In this document: positions 8,260-8,872 of the stretch, piece by piece
Layout: each line of letters opens with the position of its first letter
Position numbering within the stretch: position 1 is the stretch's first letter
Source of the DNA: Lysobacteraceae bacterium
GTDB lineage: Bacteria; Pseudomonadota; Gammaproteobacteria; Xanthomonadales; Xanthomonadaceae
Length of the DNA: 8,872 bases
Direction: 5' to 3'
NCBI GenBank assembly: GCA_003449515.1
Contig: DMHI01000190.1
Location: forward strand, 1 to 8,872
Position numbers and translations under genes: made by a program
Notes under the pieces: generated by a model
What the model saw: only the letters and a program-made list of their open reading frames with translations
Told to the model about the DNA's origin: nothing
Databases searched by the model: none

Positions 8260-8872
8260 CCGCGGGCGGCGTGGCTGCTGAAGGCGTCGCCGTTGCCTTG
8301 CGCGCAGCCACACCGCCGCGGGCGACCCTCCTGCTGCTGGCGTACCGGATGGGCGGCACGATCCGGGAGGCCTTGGACAGCGCGGTGGCGCAGACGGTGC
8401 CTTGCGAGATCATCGTCTCCGACGACGCCTCGCCAGCGCCCGATGACGGTTTCGCCATCGCCGAGGCCTTCGCCCGCGACTACCGCGGGCCGCATCGGCT
8501 GATTGTGCGACGCAACGCTGAGAACCTCGGCCTGTGCGCGCACATCAACGCGGTGGCAGCGCAGGCGAGCGGCGAGATCCTGATCTTCCAGGCCGGCGAC
8601 GATCGCTCGCACCCCGACCGCGTGGCGCGTGCGCTGGCCTTCTTCGACGCGCACCCCGGCGTGGCGCTGGTCGGCACGACCGTCGACGAGATCGACATCG
8701 ACGGCCGCGTGATCGCGCGCCGCGTGCGCGATCCCGGCTTCCGCCGCGCCGACCAGCGCTGGTTGCTGGAACGCGGCAGTTTCGTCTGCCTGCTGGGCGC
8801 TTCGATGGCGATGCGGCGCTTCCTGCTCGACGCGCTGCCGCCGCTGCAGGGGATGGTCGAGGACAACATGAT
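8256..8872 (+). CDS. Family 2 glycosyltransferase, N-terminal part (cut by window edge)
   Basis: About 205 codons of a GT-A fold glycosyltransferase are visible before the window ends. Counting from GTG 8256, the family features are a hydrophobic first strand (ATLLLLAYRM), the nucleotide-sugar site D56-D57 in IIVSDDAS, ENLGLCAHINAVAAQASGEI, a second acidic pair D115-D116 in FQAGDDRSHPDR, and E202-D203 in MVEDNM, the usual place of the catalytic base. No membrane segment is seen in this part. The sugar and acceptor cannot be named; such enzymes often build lipopolysaccharide, exopolysaccharide or glycans on proteins. The start is uncertain. GTG 8256 overlaps the maeB stop, as nudE/cysQ overlap, and gives about 23 extra residues before the fold; GTG 8271 and TTG 8298 are alternatives. 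TTG 8298 would leave only a short tail, more usual for this family. Confidence 0.85.
8260..8321 (+). other. Long inverted repeat (hairpin) at the maeB / glycosyltransferase junction
   Basis: Starting on the base after the maeB stop, 8260-8278 pairs with 8304-8321: 18 base pairs with one mismatch and one bulged base (CCGCGGGCGGCGTGGCTGC against GCAGCCACACCGCCGCGG). The 25-base loop holds a second small stem, AAGGC 8281-8285 with GCCTT 8295-8299. No T-run follows, so it is not a classical intrinsic terminator. It could stall or protect the maeB transcript end. It also covers the possible GTG 8271 and overlaps the start region of the next gene, so it may limit that gene's translation. Confidence 0.6.

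Overview
The window is a compact, GC-rich bacterial chromosome segment. All supported genes lie on the plus strand and cover almost the whole sequence. Gene content and protein similarity suggest a gammaproteobacterium of the Lysobacterales (Xanthomonadales) type: nudE-cysQ-mazG in tandem, a ColRS-like two-component pair, and an E. coli-sized MaeB. The taxonomic assignment is inference; no rRNA or other decisive marker is present.

Layout. Bases 1-1910 hold a tightly overlapping set of nucleotide-housekeeping hydrolases: the 3' end of nudE (Nudix hydrolase), cysQ (PAP phosphatase) and mazG (NTP pyrophosphohydrolase). The junctions overlap by a few bases, which points to translational coupling. 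A small DUF962/Mpo1-like membrane protein follows at 1961-2287. A 122-base intergenic region (2288-2409) carries a 13-base direct repeat just ahead of a two-component operon: an OmpR-family response regulator (2410-3123) and its sensor histidine kinase (3147-4454). An isoaspartyl peptidase/asparaginase (4493-5524) with a probable export signal comes next, then a 101-residue helical protein of unknown function (5590-5895), then the two-domain NADP-type malic enzyme MaeB (5980-8259). The final gene is a family 2 glycosyltransferase cut by the window edge. A long, strong inverted repeat sits exactly at the maeB/glycosyltransferase junction.

Working together: NudE, CysQ and MazG all remove unwanted or regulatory nucleotides (ADP-ribose/NADH-type compounds, 3'-phosphoadenosine 5'-phosphate, non-canonical NTPs). 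The kinase and regulator form a self-contained envelope-sensing unit whose targets cannot be read from this window. MaeB links the TCA cycle to pyruvate and NADPH.

I see no mobile element, CRISPR array, tRNA, rRNA or defence system, and no convincing undescribed multi-gene system. The points worth a second look are regulatory: the direct repeat ahead of the two-component operon, the hairpin at the maeB end, the recurrent -10-like boxes 32-33 bases ahead of start codons, and start-codon ambiguities.
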